Assembly: GCF_005281615.1 (NCBI RefSeq)
Contig: NZ_SZZM01000001.1
Span: forward strand, 857,001-921,000
Origin: Rhodoligotrophos defluvii
GTDB lineage: Bacteria > Pseudomonadota > Alphaproteobacteria > Rhizobiales > Im1
Reading direction: 5' to 3'
DNA: 64,000 nucleotides
In this document: piece after piece, positions 33,439 to 44,404 of the stretch
Position numbering within the stretch: position 1 is the stretch's first letter
How the letters are laid out: each line of letters starts with the position of its first letter
Translations under genes and position numbers: made by a program
Notes under the pieces: generated by a model
What the model was told of the DNA's origin: nothing
Database searches by the model: none
Seen by the model: only the letters and a program-made list of their open reading frames with translations

Positions 33439-34830
33439 ATGACCGAGACCCGGAAAAAGGTGTTCATCAAGACCTATGGCTGCCAGATGAACGTCTATGA
33501 TTCCGAGCGCATGGGCGATGTGCTCGCTGGCCTGGGCTACGGTGTGACCGAGACCGCCGACGAGGCGGACCTGGTCATACTGAATACCTGCCATATCCGG
33601 GAGAAGGCGGCGGAGAAGGTCTATTCGGAGCTCGGCCGCTATCGCGAGCAGAAGCGGGCACGGGCACGGGACGGCAAGCCGCTCGTCATCGGGGTTGCAG
33701 GTTGCGTGGCGCAAGCCGAGGGCGAGGAAATCGTGCGCCGGGCGCCAATGGTGGATTTGGTCTTCGGCCCGCAGACATACCACAGGCTGCCGCATCTGCT
33801 GACCCGCTTCGCCGAACAGGGCCGGCCCGTGGTCGAAACCGACTTTCCCGCCGAGGACAAGTTCGACCATATGCCCACCACACCGCATGCCGGCGGGCGG
33901 CGGGCGGTAACGGCGTTCCTCACCGTTCAGGAGGGTTGCGACAAATTCTGCACCTTCTGCGTGGTACCCTATACCAGGGGCGCGGAGGCGTCGCGCCCGG
34001 TGCGCAAGATCATCGAGGACGCGCGCCGCATGGTCGACCAGGGCGTGCGCGAGATCACGCTGCTCGGCCAGAATATCAATGCTTATCGCGGCGAAGCGCC
34101 AGATGGGCGGCGCTGGTCGCTCGGCCGCCTCATCAACGAGCTGTCGGCGATCGAAGGCTTGGCGCGCCTCCGCTATACCACCAGCCATCCCCGTGACATG
34201 GATGACGAGCTCATCGCCGCCCATCGCGACAATCCCAAACTGATGCCCTATCTGCACCTGCCGGTGCAGTCGGGTTCGGACGCGGTCCTCAAGGCCATGA
34301 ACCGCCGGCACACGGCCGCGAGCTATCTGGAGATTATCGGCAAGATCCGTGCCGGCCGGCCCGATATCGCGCTCTCTTCCGATTTCATCGTCGGCTTCCC
34401 CGGCGAGACGGAACGGGATTTCGAGGCGACCATGGCGCTCGTCGAAGCCGTCGGCTACGCCTCGGCCTTCTCTTTCAAATACAGTCCGCGTCCCGGCACG
34501 CCCGCCGCCGAGATGGACAACCAGGTGCCAGAGCCCGTCAAGGCCGAACGCCTGACCCGCCTGCAGGCGCTGCTTAATAGCCAAAATCGGGCGTTCCTTG
34601 CGTCCTGCGTCGGACGCGAGATGGACATTCTCATCGAAAAACCTGGCCGCAAGGCGGGACAACTGGCGGGACGGTCACCATATCTTCAAGCTGTGCATGT
34701 AGAAGACGCGCATCACAGTATTGGTGATATGGTCCGAGTGTGCATAGACTCTGTTGGCGGTAGCAGTCTTTCGGCACATATTATACCCAGTGGTGCCGAT
34801 TCTCCGGTACACGCCAAGGCAACGGCCTGA
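33439..34830 (+). CDS. miaB: tRNA-2-methylthio-N6-dimethylallyladenosine synthase MiaB
   Basis: The 463-residue radical-SAM methylthiotransferase adds a methylthio group to i6A37. The N-terminal UPF0004 cluster cysteines are in TYGCQMN (Cys15), LNTCHIR and GVAGCVAQ. The radical-SAM motif CDKFCTFC (CxxxCxxC) lies near residues 172-179, and a C-terminal TRAM domain follows. Length is normal. The last 40 codons use noticeably more A/T than the core. The start at ATG 33439 gives [14 protein letters not shown], and it is followed 14 nt later by phoH. Confidence 0.96.
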   Translation: MTETRKKVFIKTYGCQMNVYDSERMGDVLAGLGYGVTETADEADLVILNTCHIREKAAEKVYSELGRYREQKRARARDGKPLVIGVAGCVAQAEGEEIVRRAPMVDLVFGPQTYHRLPHLLTRFAEQGRPVVETDFPAEDKFDHMPTTPHAGGRRAVTAFLTVQEGCDKFCTFCVVPYTRGAEASRPVRKIIEDARRMVDQGVREITLLGQNINAYRGEAPDGRRWSLGRLINELSAIEGLARLRYTTSHPRDMDDELIAAHRDNPKLMPYLHLPVQSGSDAVLKAMNRRHTAASYLEIIGKIRAGRPDIALSSDFIVGFPGETERDFEATMALVEAVGYASAFSFKYSPRPGTPAAEMDNQVPEPVKAERLTRLQALLNSQNRAFLASCVGREMDILIEKPGRKAGQLAGRSPYLQAVHVEDAHHSIGDMVRVCIDSVGGSSLSAHIIPSGADSPVHAKATA

Positions 34831-34844
34831 GGAGAACCAACACT

Positions 34845-35876
34845 TTGTGTCCTGTTACGCAGGCGGGTGACGACATTATCGAAGGCGCGCGGCAGACGGC
34901 CGCTGGACAAGATACGCTGATCTTAGCCTTTGACGACAACCGGCTCCTTTCGGAGCTCTTCGGCGAACATGACGAACATCTCGCACTGATCGAGGAACGG
35001 CTCGGCATCGAGGCCACGCCGCGCGGCAACAGAGTTGCCCTGCACGGTCCCGCCGCGGCTACCGAGACGGGCCGCCAGGTGCTGCTTGCCTTGTTCGACA
35101 AGCTCCGCCGCGGGGCGCGCATCGATCTGGGCGAGGTTGAAGGCCAGATCAGGCTGGTGCGTGCCCGGGCGCACAGCCCCGAGCTGCCGGCGGGCGATGT
35201 CAGCATCCGCACCAAGCGCAAGATCATTCATCCGCGCTCGCCCACACAGCGCGCCTATATGGCAGCCATGAAGAGCCATGAACTGGTGTTCGGCTCGGGG
35301 CCCGCGGGCACCGGTAAGACCTATCTTGCGGTGGCGGCGGCTGCAGCCTCCCTTGCTGCGGGTGAGGTCGACCGGATCATCCTGTCGCGTCCCGCGGTCG
35401 AGGCCGGCGAGCGTCTGGGCTTCCTGCCCGGCGACATGAAGGAGAAGGTCGATCCCTATCTTCGCCCGCTCTACGACGCGCTCTATGACATGCTGCCCGC
35501 CAATCTGGTGGCCCGCGGCCTGACCGATGGCACCATAGAGATCGCGCCCTTGGCCTTCATGCGCGGCCGCACCCTGCAGCGTGCTTTTATCATTCTGGAC
35601 GAGGCGCAGAACACCACGCCGCAACAGATGAAGATGTTCCTGACGCGGCTTGGCGAGCGCAGCCGCATGGTGGTCACCGGCGATCCCACGCAGGTCGATC
35701 TGCCCAAGGGGGTGCGTTCGGGCCTGGTCGACGCGCTGCGGCTCCTTGACGGGGTCGAGGGCATTGCCCATGTGAGGTTCACCCAGGCCGACATCGTGCG
35801 CCACCCGTTGGTGACGCGCATCGTGGAGGCCTATGACCGCGACCGCTCGAGCACGCGGCCCGAAGATACGGACTGA
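34845..35876 (+). CDS. PhoH-like ATPase (YbeZ)
   Basis: The 343-residue protein starts at TTG 34845, preceded by GAGGAGA with a 9-nt spacer. It has Walker A GPAGTGKT (residues 152-159) and Walker [18 protein letters not shown], then GDPTQVDLP. PhoH/YbeZ is an ATPase of the AAA/helicase class that works with YbeY in RNA and ribosome maturation. The neighbouring ybeY begins 2 nt after its stop, as in most proteobacteria. An N-terminal KH-like part fits the family. Confidence 0.95.
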   Translation: MCPVTQAGDDIIEGARQTAAGQDTLILAFDDNRLLSELFGEHDEHLALIEERLGIEATPRGNRVALHGPAAATETGRQVLLALFDKLRRGARIDLGEVEGQIRLVRARAHSPELPAGDVSIRTKRKIIHPRSPTQRAYMAAMKSHELVFGSGPAGTGKTYLAVAAAAASLAAGEVDRIILSRPAVEAGERLGFLPGDMKEKVDPYLRPLYDALYDMLPANLVARGLTDGTIEIAPLAFMRGRTLQRAFIILDEAQNTTPQQMKMFLTRLGERSRMVVTGDPTQVDLPKGVRSGLVDALRLLDGVEGIAHVRFTQADIVRHPLVTRIVEAYDRDRSSTRPEDTD

Positions 35877-35878
35877 TA

Positions 35879-36415
35879 ATGGACGGACTGTCGGCGCCCT
35901 CAGAGGCGCCCAGGCTCAGCATCGATATCCTGATCGAGGATCAGGCCTGGAATGATAACGATGTGGACGATCTCGAAGGCCTGACCTGCTCGGCCGTGGA
36001 AGCGGCTTGCTCGGTGGCTGGCCTTGTTGGCCAGGAGACCGAAGTTTGCGTCCTGTTCACGGATGACGACGAGATTCGCCGGCTCAACGCGGAATTTCGC
36101 GGCAAGGACAAGCCGACAAACGTGCTGTCCTTTCCGGCCGGTGACGGCCCCCAGCCAGAAGGTGCTCCGCTGATGCTCGGCGACATCGTGCTCGCCCGCG
36201 GCGTTGTGGTTGCGGAAGCCGCCGCGCAAGGGAAGCCATTGGCAAGTCATGTCGCGCACCTTATCGTGCATGGCATGTTGCATCTCGCCGGCTTCGATCA
36301 TGAGCAGCATGAGGAGGCCGAGCTTATGGAGGCGCTTGAAGCCAAGGCGCTTGCACGGCTTGGAGTGCCGGACCCGTACGGCCAAACCAGCGCTGCAGCA
36401 GCGCAGGAACATTGA
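35879..36415 (+). CDS. ybeY: Endoribonuclease YbeY (16S rRNA maturation)
   Basis: The 178-residue zinc endoribonuclease has the metal triad HGMLHLAGFDH with His131, His135 and His141 in the H-x3-H-x5-H arrangement, and an upstream NVLSFPAGDG motif (residues 81-90). YbeY acts in 16S rRNA 3'-end processing and 70S quality control together with PhoH/YbeZ and Era. The protein starts at ATG 35879 (MDGLSAPSEA) and carries a short Ala-rich C-terminal tail. Confidence 0.96.
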   Translation: MDGLSAPSEAPRLSIDILIEDQAWNDNDVDDLEGLTCSAVEAACSVAGLVGQETEVCVLFTDDDEIRRLNAEFRGKDKPTNVLSFPAGDGPQPEGAPLMLGDIVLARGVVVAEAAAQGKPLASHVAHLIVHGMLHLAGFDHEQHEEAELMEALEAKALARLGVPDPYGQTSAAAAQEH

Positions 36416-36423
36416 TCTAACCC

Positions 36424-37503
36424 ATGGACGACGACCCTCGATCTAGACCAAACATGGTGGTGCCCGGTGACGGCGCCGCTTCTTCCCCTGTGATGACCGG
36501 CGCGACCTCGGAACGAAGGCCGCTCAGCCAGTTCTGGTCACGCCTGCGCCAGGTTTTCCGATCGGATGACCCGGGCCTTGGCCAAAGTCTGCAAGCAATG
36601 CTGCAGAGCCAGGATCCTGCTGGCGCCGTGGCCACCGCGACCCCTGAAGCCCGGGCGATGCTGCTGAAGATTCTCGAATTCGGCGAGCTCCGCGTGGACG
36701 ACGTGATGGTCTCGCGCGCCGATATCATCGCCATCAGCGAGAAGGCGAAGCTGAACGAGGCGCTGCTGATGTTCGCGGACGCCACCCACTCGCGGCTGCC
36801 CGTGTACCGGGAGACCCTGGACGAGCCGGTTGGCATGCTGCACATCAAGGACCTGCTGCAGTGGCTCATCAGCCGAGGCATGGCGGGCCAGCCGCTGCCG
36901 CAACGGACGGAAGACGGCGATATCAGCGCCATCATCCAGGCCGCACCCCAGCTGAGCCTTGCCGCGGTGCCGCTCGATATCGAGATCGCCGCGACGGGCT
37001 GCATTCGCGACGTGCTGTTTGTGCCGCCCTCCATGCCGGCGGCCGACCTGCTGGTTCGGATGCAGGCGACCCGTAGCCACATGGCGCTGGTGGTGGATGA
37101 ATATGGCGGCATCGCGGGCCTTGTGACCATCGAGGACATCGTCGAGGAGATCGTTGGCGACATCGACGACGAGCACGACGAGGAAGAGCCCATGATCCGC
37201 CAGGAGCCGGACGGCACCTATGTTGCGGATGCGCGTGCGGCGATCGAGGATGTGGAAGGGGTCCTCCAGGTTGACCTTTTGCCCGACGAAGAAGACGAGG
37301 ACGTGGATACCCTGAGCGGACTGCTGTTCTCGCTGGTTCGGCGCGTTCCGGCACGAGGCGAGACCGTGACGCACCCCAGCGGCATCACGTTCGAGGTGCT
37401 GGACAGCGATCCGCGGCGGCTTAAGACGATCAGGATCATTCCAGGGCCGGAGCGGCCGTCTCCGGGCAACGGCAACGGCAGCAGCGGCTATCTCACCCAG
37501 TAG
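36424..37503 (+). CDS. CorC/HlyC-type CBS-domain protein
   Basis: The 359-residue soluble protein has no DUF21 membrane domain. It has an N-terminal linker, two CBS domains at about residues 90-225 (VSRADIIAISE, SRLPVYRETLDEPVGMLHIKDLL, MALVVDEYGGIAGLVTIEDIVEEIVGDI as separate pieces) and a CorC_HlyC transporter-associated domain at about 250-345. In E. coli, CorC is the soluble partner for magnesium/cobalt efflux and sits in ybeZ-ybeY-corC-lnt. The same order is seen here. The older name hemolysin C is not evidence for haemolysis. Confidence 0.92.
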   Translation: MDDDPRSRPNMVVPGDGAASSPVMTGATSERRPLSQFWSRLRQVFRSDDPGLGQSLQAMLQSQDPAGAVATATPEARAMLLKILEFGELRVDDVMVSRADIIAISEKAKLNEALLMFADATHSRLPVYRETLDEPVGMLHIKDLLQWLISRGMAGQPLPQRTEDGDISAIIQAAPQLSLAAVPLDIEIAATGCIRDVLFVPPSMPAADLLVRMQATRSHMALVVDEYGGIAGLVTIEDIVEEIVGDIDDEHDEEEPMIRQEPDGTYVADARAAIEDVEGVLQVDLLPDEEDEDVDTLSGLLFSLVRRVPARGETVTHPSGITFEVLDSDPRRLKTIRIIPGPERPSPGNGNGSSGYLTQ

Positions 37504-37595
37504 CCGGAAACGCCCGGACCCGTAAGCCCGCTGCACCTGGGGATGGCCCTCCACTTTTGGTTGACCTCTATCCGGGCAGGTCATATCGCATCCCC

Positions 37596-39236
37596 ATGCA
37601 ACGAACCGTCGCACGAATCATGGCGCTGACCGGCTGGCGGCGGCTGTCCCTCGCTGGCCTGGCCGGCGTGCTGGCAGCTTTGGCCCAACCACCGATCTAT
37701 GTCCTGCCTGCGCTATTCGTCGCTTTTCCGGTTCTGGTCCTGTTGCTCGATGGCGTGGCCCAGGCCCACGCACCAAGCCGCCGCCGATTCGCAGCAGCGT
37801 TTGCAACGGGCTGGGCTTTCGGTTTCGGCTATTTCCTCCTGAGCTTGTATTGGGTTGGCGAGGCCTTTCTCGTTGAGGCGGAGACCTATGCCTGGATGCT
37901 TCCCCTGGGTGTCGTGGTTCTGCCTGCCGGAATGGCGCTCTACTGGGGCCTCGGCAGCGCCCTGGCCATAGCGCTGTGGCCGAGAGGACCGGCCCCATTG
38001 GGCGTGGGCAGGCTGCTCGCACTCAGTGCGTGTCTCAGCGCGACGGAATGGCTGCGCGGCCACCTCTTCACCGGCTTTCCCTGGGCTCTTCCCGGCTACG
38101 CGCTTGGGCTTTCGGAAAGTCTCGCCCAAGGCGCGTCACTCGTCGGCGCCTATGGCCTGACGTTGCTGATGGTTTTCGCCGCCTGCCTGCCGGTGCTGCT
38201 GATCGACCGCGCCGCATTGTCGCTGCGGCGGTCGCTGCCGTTTCTGGCGACCATGGCCTTCTTCGCCGGACTGTGGACATTCGGGGCGGAGCGGCTGTCG
38301 CATGATGCCAGTACGGCCGCCCCTGGCCCCCGCGTGCGCATCGTCCAGCCCGACATTCCGCAGGGCGCGAAGTGGAACCCGCAATACGCCACTGAGATCC
38401 TCGATCTGTTCCTGGAGCTCTCGACGGCCAAGCCGCCTACCAATCCGCGGGGTCTCGCGGCCGTCGATTACCTGATCTGGCCGGAAAGCGCCCTGCCTTT
38501 CCTGCTTGACGAGCGGGCCGACGTGCGCGGGGTGATCGGCGCGGTGCTCCCGGATAACGTCACTCTGTTCACCGGCGCGATCCGGCGCGGCCCGGATCCC
38601 GACAATCCCGGCAGCCAGGGACTTTTTTACAACAGCCTGCAAGTGATCGACCATACCGGCACCGTGATCGCCGGTTATGACAAGCAGCACCTGGTCCCCT
38701 TCGGGGAGTATCTGCCTTTCGAAAGCCTGTTGCGGCCCCTCGGATTTCGCAAGCTGGTGACGGTGCCGGCCGGTTTTGCAGCCGGATCCGGCCCCCGGAC
38801 GCTTGCTTTGCCCGGCATTCCGCCCTTCAGCCCCTTGATCTGCTACGAGATCATCTTTCCCGGCGCCGTCGCGGACGAGGCCAGGCGTCCGCAATGGCTC
38901 CTCAACGTGACCAACGATGCCTGGTTCGGCCAGTCCCTGGGCCCGCACCAGCATTTCGTCCAGGCGAGGTTTCGCGCCATCGAGGAGGGGCTGCCGCTGG
39001 TCAGGTCAGCCAACACGGGTATTTCAGCCGTCATTGACCCGTATGGCCGAATTGTGGAACAGATCGGGCTTGGTGAACGAGGCTTGATCGACACCGATTT
39101 ACCATCAGCTTTACCGCCAACTGTGTATTCCCAATATCATGAATGGATCCTTAGTCTTCTAATCGTTTCCGCTCTATTGATTTCAATTCGAGTCAATTCT
39201 TCATTATCGAACATCAATTGGGCAAAGTCGTTCTGA
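37596..39236 (+). CDS. lnt: Apolipoprotein N-acyltransferase
   Basis: The 546-residue inner-membrane enzyme adds the third acyl chain to lipoprotein N-termini. Six or more N-terminal helices span about residues 20-225, and the nitrilase-fold domain has the triad Glu in LIWPESALP, Lys in YDKQHLVPFGEY and Cys in LICYEIIFPG. A final helix lies near 515-535. ATG 37596 (MQRTVARIMALTGWRR) fits the rhizobial N-terminus. A TTG at 37557 would extend it by 13 residues. The last 45 codons are markedly AT-rich. Its role in maturing lipoproteins such as the LptM product in this window is inferred. Confidence 0.95.
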   Translation: MQRTVARIMALTGWRRLSLAGLAGVLAALAQPPIYVLPALFVAFPVLVLLLDGVAQAHAPSRRRFAAAFATGWAFGFGYFLLSLYWVGEAFLVEAETYAWMLPLGVVVLPAGMALYWGLGSALAIALWPRGPAPLGVGRLLALSACLSATEWLRGHLFTGFPWALPGYALGLSESLAQGASLVGAYGLTLLMVFAACLPVLLIDRAALSLRRSLPFLATMAFFAGLWTFGAERLSHDASTAAPGPRVRIVQPDIPQGAKWNPQYATEILDLFLELSTAKPPTNPRGLAAVDYLIWPESALPFLLDERADVRGVIGAVLPDNVTLFTGAIRRGPDPDNPGSQGLFYNSLQVIDHTGTVIAGYDKQHLVPFGEYLPFESLLRPLGFRKLVTVPAGFAAGSGPRTLALPGIPPFSPLICYEIIFPGAVADEARRPQWLLNVTNDAWFGQSLGPHQHFVQARFRAIEEGLPLVRSANTGISAVIDPYGRIVEQIGLGERGLIDTDLPSALPPTVYSQYHEWILSLLIVSALLISIRVNSSLSNINWAKSF

Positions 39237-39466
39237 AATCACGCCACACTACGACGCGACTTAGGATCCCCGAATCGAGCTCGGAACCGTTTCTGCTCCC
39301 TCGCGCTTGGCCGATCTGTACAGAGCGACGCGGCGTCACAAGTTGCGACTGCCTTGACGGGGGATGAGTCTTATACAATCGTGTAGTGCAGATTACTGTT
39401 CTGGTGTATCGATTCTCCACATTGCGAACATTGTCAGGCTGGGGGTACGCGGCCTGAGGGGCTAGT

Positions 39467-39892
39467 ATGGTAAAACGGAATCCTAATCCAATCGACGTCC
39501 ACGTCGGTAGCCGTGTCCGGATGCGCCGGATGCTGATCGGCATGAGCCAGGAAAAGCTGGGGGAGCAGCTCGGGCTGACCTTCCAACAGGTTCAGAAATA
39601 CGAAAAGGGGTCGAACCGCGTCAGTGCCAGCCGCCTATATCAAATGGGCCGCATTCTCGGCGTGAATGTGCAGTACTTCTTCGACGAACTGCCGCACACC
39701 ACCGTGAGCGCCGCCCTTGAGCCGGGCTTCGCGGAGAGTGCTGGAGAGCCGATCATCATGGACTTCCTCACGAGTTCCGAAGGCCTGCAACTCAACAAGG
39801 CTTTCACCCAGATCAAGGACCCGGGCGTGCGCCGTAAGGTGGTGGAGCTCGTCCGAACTCTGGCTGGTGAGAACACCGAGCGCGAAGAGTAG
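39467..39892 (+). CDS. Cro/CI-type HTH regulator (PhrR-like)
   Basis: The 141-residue regulator has an N-terminal XRE HTH (GSRVRMRRMLIGMSQEKLG with LTFQQVQKYEKGSNRVS as recognition region) and a C-terminal part that likely dimerises. Synteny between lnt (actA) and metK matches the acid-inducible phrR gene of Sinorhizobium, so it is a probable orthologue. Regulation by pH is known there and not shown here. The ATG follows a GGGGCTAGT leader. A 230-nt AT-richer gap upstream holds a TTGACG but no properly spaced -10. Confidence 0.85.
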   Translation: MVKRNPNPIDVHVGSRVRMRRMLIGMSQEKLGEQLGLTFQQVQKYEKGSNRVSASRLYQMGRILGVNVQYFFDELPHTTVSAALEPGFAESAGEPIIMDFLTSSEGLQLNKAFTQIKDPGVRRKVVELVRTLAGENTEREE

Positions 39893-40070
39893 CTGAGGCG
39901 TATCGACCTGGGGGAGAGGATTGATTCCCCATCTTGACGACGTGCCGTTCGTTTGACAGAACAACGCTCCGGCGCACAGCGCGCTCGCTACGGGAGTGGG
40001 GGTCACGCTCGTTCGTGCAAGTCCTTGGCCGCGTTCGTCGCGCCCATGGCCAACCAGGTCAGATACGTCA

Positions 40071-41226
<1,156 letters not shown>

Positions 41227-41240
<14 letters not shown>

Positions 41241-41967
41241 CAGAGGCGGGGGCCCGGATACCGGCCGCCCTGAAGGACAACGCCGCCGTGCCATGGTCTA
41301 TGGGCGCCGCAGCGGCCACAAGCTGCGGCCCAGCCAGGCTGCGCTCACCGAAACACTGCTCCCCCGGCTGCGGCTGGATCCGTCCGCACTGCCGTTGCCA
41401 CTCGAGCGGGCGTTCAAGGCACCCGTCCGGGAGATATGGCTTGAAATCGGCTTCGGCGGCGCCGAGCACCTTCTCTGGCATGCCCGGCGCAATCCTCAGG
41501 TCGGCTTTATCGGTGTCGAGCCCTTCATCAACGGCATGGCCAAGCTCCTGTCGGCCGTCCAATCGGAGGGGCTCGCCAACATCCGGGTCTATGACGGCGA
41601 TGCACGCCTTCTTCTCCCCGAGCTCCCGACCGCCTGCCTGAGCCGCGCCTTCGTGCTGTTTCCAGATCCCTGGCCCAAGAAGCGCCACAACAAGCGCCGT
41701 ATCATCAATGCCGAGACGCTGGCTGAGCTCGCCCGCGTGCTGAAGCACGGTGGCGAGTTGCGCCTGGCCAGCGACATTCCCGATTACGTCAGGTGGATGC
41801 TTGCTCATGCCCGCCGGGTACCGCAGTTCGTTTGGGCGGCTGAGCGAGCGGAGGACTGGCGGACCCGCCCCGAGGACTGGCCGCAGACCCGCTACGAGCA
41901 GAAGGCTGTCCGCGAGGGGCGGACCCCTGCCTACCTGCGCTTTCACCGTGCGGCGCCAGCCAGTTGA
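41227..41967 (+). CDS. trmB: tRNA (guanine-N7-)-methyltransferase
   Basis: The 246-residue SAM-dependent enzyme methylates G46 of tRNAs. It shows the SAM-binding motif [13 protein letters not shown], the acidic [12 protein letters not shown] and the family signature [14 protein letters not shown] near residue 150. The start GTG 41227 overlaps the 3' end of metK by 14 nt and restores the PEGQ...[12 protein letters not shown]-terminus typical of alphaproteobacterial TrmB. ATG 41293 is a shorter alternative. It makes a short operon with metK, the producer of its cofactor. Confidence 0.93.
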
Positions 41968-42115
41968 TCATCCGGCTTCAGCGCCCTTGGCTCGGCGATG
42001 CGCATCGCCCGACGCACCCCCAACGGGGTTGTCATCTCCGCGCAAGACGCTATATTGCGGCCTAAGCATGGTCATTCTCATATAGTCGACCTCGCGAGAG
42101 GCTCGAAGTTGTGGG

Positions 42116-42144
42116 AGTGGGCCCGTCAAGGGTCCGCTTTTTTT
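42116..42144 (+). terminator. Attenuator-like intrinsic terminator in the rimP leader
   Basis: AGTGGGCCC (42116-42124), loop GTCAA, GGGTCCGCT (42130-42138) forms a 9-bp stem with two G-U pairs and runs into seven T residues (42138-42144). It ends at the rimP start region, so it can either close the trmB transcript or attenuate the rimP-nusA-infB operon. Confidence 0.75.
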
Positions 42145-42148
42145 GTTA

Positions 42149-42739
42149 TTGGACGCATCTAACGCACAGGACCGGGAACCGGATTCGAGCTGGAACGCCC
42201 GTCTGGCGCGGGAGGAAGGGCCCGCGCGCGTGGTGGCTGAGTTGGTCGAGCCGGTTCTGACGGACATGGGCTACCGCCTGGTCCGGGTCAGGATCACCAG
42301 CGAGCGCGGCCAAACCTTGCAAATCATGGCCGAGCGCCCCGATGGCACGATGACCATCGACGACTGTGAGGCGGTAAGCCGCGTGATCTCGCCCTTGCTG
42401 GATGTCGAGGACCCGATCGCCGGTGAGTACACGCTGGAGGTCTCCTCTCCGGGCCTCGACCGGCCATTGGTTCGCCTGGGCGATTTCGAGCGCTGGATGG
42501 GGCATGAGGCCCGGATCGATCTGGTGCGGCCGGTGGACGGCCGCCGTCGGCATCGCGGGATTATCAAGGGTGTGACCGGCCGCAGCGTAAGCGTCCTCGT
42601 GGACGAGGGCGCCGCTGGCAAGGTCGAGATGGTGGTGGCCTTCGACGATATTGCCGAGGCCAAGCTGGTAATGACGGACGAACTGTTCCGTATGGCGCTC
42701 AAGCGCCAGGGCAAACAGGGCAAGGACTTTCTGGATTAA
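42149..42739 (+). CDS. rimP: Ribosome maturation factor RimP
   Basis: RimP assists 30S subunit assembly. The protein is about 196 residues if it starts at TTG 42149 (TTG 42143 is 2 codons longer); no ATG exists before the conserved ARVVAELVEPVLTDMGYRLVRVRI segment. The middle carries DDCEAVSRVISPLLDVEDPI and the DRPLVRLGDFERWMGHEARI region, and the C-terminal SH3-like domain has IIKGVTG with FDDIAEAKLV. It is the first gene of rimP-nusA-ylxR-infB-rbfA-truB-rpsO-pnp. The start lies at the end of a terminator hairpin and has no evident ribosome site. Confidence 0.9.
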   Translation: MDASNAQDREPDSSWNARLAREEGPARVVAELVEPVLTDMGYRLVRVRITSERGQTLQIMAERPDGTMTIDDCEAVSRVISPLLDVEDPIAGEYTLEVSSPGLDRPLVRLGDFERWMGHEARIDLVRPVDGRRRHRGIIKGVTGRSVSVLVDEGAAGKVEMVVAFDDIAEAKLVMTDELFRMALKRQGKQGKDFLD

Positions 42740-42781
42740 CCGATCGCGCAATGCGGCGTCGGTGATGATCGGAGTAGAGGA

Positions 42782-44404
42782 ATGGCTGACACGGCGGTAA
42801 GCGCGAACAGGCTTGAGCTGCTGCAGATCGCGGATGCAGTTGCCCGCGAGAAGTCGATCGACAAGACAGTGGTCCTCCAGGCCATGGAGGATGCGATCCA
42901 GCGGGCCGCCCGGTCGCGCTATGGCACCGAGAACGACATCCGCGCGGAGATTGATCCCAAGACCGGCGAGATGCGCCTGCAACGGCTGCTCGAGGTGGTC
43001 GAGGAGGTCGAGAACGAGCACACCCAGATCAGCCTGAAGGACGCCAGCCGGCGCAACCCGGCCGCCCGGATCGGCGATTTCATCGCCGAACCGCTGCCAC
43101 CCATCGATTTCGGCCGCATCGCCGCGCAAAATGCCAAGCAGGTGATCGTGCAGAAGGTGCGCGAGGCGGAACGCGAGCGGCAGTACAACGAGTACAAGGA
43201 CCGGATCGGCGACATCGTGCACGGGCTGGTCAAGCGCGTCGAGTATGGCAACGTGATCGTCGATCTCGGCCGTGGCGAGGCCATTCTGCGCCGGGACGAG
43301 ACGCTGCCGCGTGAGACGGTGCGCAATGGGGACCGCATCCGCGCCTATATCCAGGACGTGCGCCGCGAGCAGCGCGGGCCGCAGATCTTCCTGTCCCGGA
43401 CCCATCCCGCCTTCATGGCCAAGCTGTTCGCCCAGGAGGTGCCGGAGGTCTATGACGGCATCGTCGAGATCGTTTCGGTAGCCCGTGACCCCGGCAGCCG
43501 TGCCAAGATCGCGGTGCGCTCCAAGGACAGCTCCATTGATCCGGTTGGCGCCTGCGTCGGCATGCGCGGCAGTCGCGTCCAGGCTGTGGTGAACGAGCTG
43601 CAGGGCGAGAAGATCGACATTATCCCGTGGTCCCCTGACGCGGCGACGTTCATCGTCAACGCCTTGGCACCGGCGGAAGTGACTAAGGTCGTGCTCGATG
43701 AAGAGGCCCAGCGTATTGAAGTCGTCGTGCCGGATGACCAGCTTTCGCTTGCGATCGGTCGCCGCGGTCAGAACGTGCGCCTCGCCTCTCAGCTCACCGG
43801 CTGGGACATCGACATCATGACCGAGGCGGAGGAATCGGAGCGGCGCCAGAAGGAGTTCGCCGAGCGGACCCAGCTGTTCATGGATGCGCTCGACGTGGAC
43901 GAAATGATCGCCCAGCTTCTCGCGTCGGAGGGCTTTGATTCGATCGAGGAGGTCGCCTATGTCCCCGTGGACGCCCTTGCCGAGATCGAAGGCTTCGATG
44001 ACGCCACCGCGCAAGAGCTGCAGATGCGCGCCAACGAATACCTGGACCGCCAGGCGGCCCAGTATGACCAGCGCCGGCGCGAACTCGGCGTCGAGGACGC
44101 CCTGGCAGAGATCGACGGTGTGACCCCGGCCATCATGGTCGCGTTGGGCGAGAATGGCATCAAGACGGTGGAGGACCTGGCCGATTGCGCGACGGACGAG
44201 CTCGCCGGCTGGACAGAGCGCCAGAAGGGCGAGGTGACCAAGCACGACGGGCACCTGTCGCCTCTCGGTGTGACCGCTGCGGAAGCAGCAGCAATGATCA
44301 TGGGGGCCCGCGTGAAGGCCGGTTGGATCGAGCCCGAACAGGCCGAACCAGATGCGGAGGTCGAGGATGACGATGCCGCAACACGCGAGGAGGGTGCCGC
44401 CTGA
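42782..44404 (+). CDS. nusA: Transcription termination/antitermination factor NusA
   Basis: The 540-residue protein has an N-terminal RNA-polymerase-binding domain (about 1-130), an S1 domain (135-200, GDIVHGLVKRVEYGNVIVDLG in part), two KH domains (230-345, including GACVGMRGSRVQAV and AIGRRGQNVRLAS) and acidic C-terminal repeats with helix-hairpin motifs (365-520). A Glu/Asp-rich tail ends in the overlapping ylxR start. NusA modulates pausing, termination and antitermination, and in many bacteria it autoregulates this operon, which makes the upstream attenuator interesting. Confidence 0.97.
   Translation: MADTAVSANRLELLQIADAVAREKSIDKTVVLQAMEDAIQRAARSRYGTENDIRAEIDPKTGEMRLQRLLEVVEEVENEHTQISLKDASRRNPAARIGDFIAEPLPPIDFGRIAAQNAKQVIVQKVREAERERQYNEYKDRIGDIVHGLVKRVEYGNVIVDLGRGEAILRRDETLPRETVRNGDRIRAYIQDVRREQRGPQIFLSRTHPAFMAKLFAQEVPEVYDGIVEIVSVARDPGSRAKIAVRSKDSSIDPVGACVGMRGSRVQAVVNELQGEKIDIIPWSPDAATFIVNALAPAEVTKVVLDEEAQRIEVVVPDDQLSLAIGRRGQNVRLASQLTGWDIDIMTEAEESERRQKEFAERTQLFMDALDVDEMIAQLLASEGFDSIEEVAYVPVDALAEIEGFDDATAQELQMRANEYLDRQAAQYDQRRRELGVEDALAEIDGVTPAIMVALGENGIKTVEDLADCATDELAGWTERQKGEVTKHDGHLSPLGVTAAEAAAMIMGARVKAGWIEPEQAEPDAEVEDDDAATREEGAA

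Noticed and set aside
39353-39379. Promoter of the HTH regulator gene
   Set aside because: TTGACG (39354-39359) is followed by TACAAT (39374-39379) at only 14 nt, which is too short for a good sigma-70 promoter.
39893-40070. Possible SAM riboswitch in the metK leader
   Set aside because: I could not build a convincing SAM-II or SAM/SAH-type pseudoknot by eye. A covariance-model search would decide.
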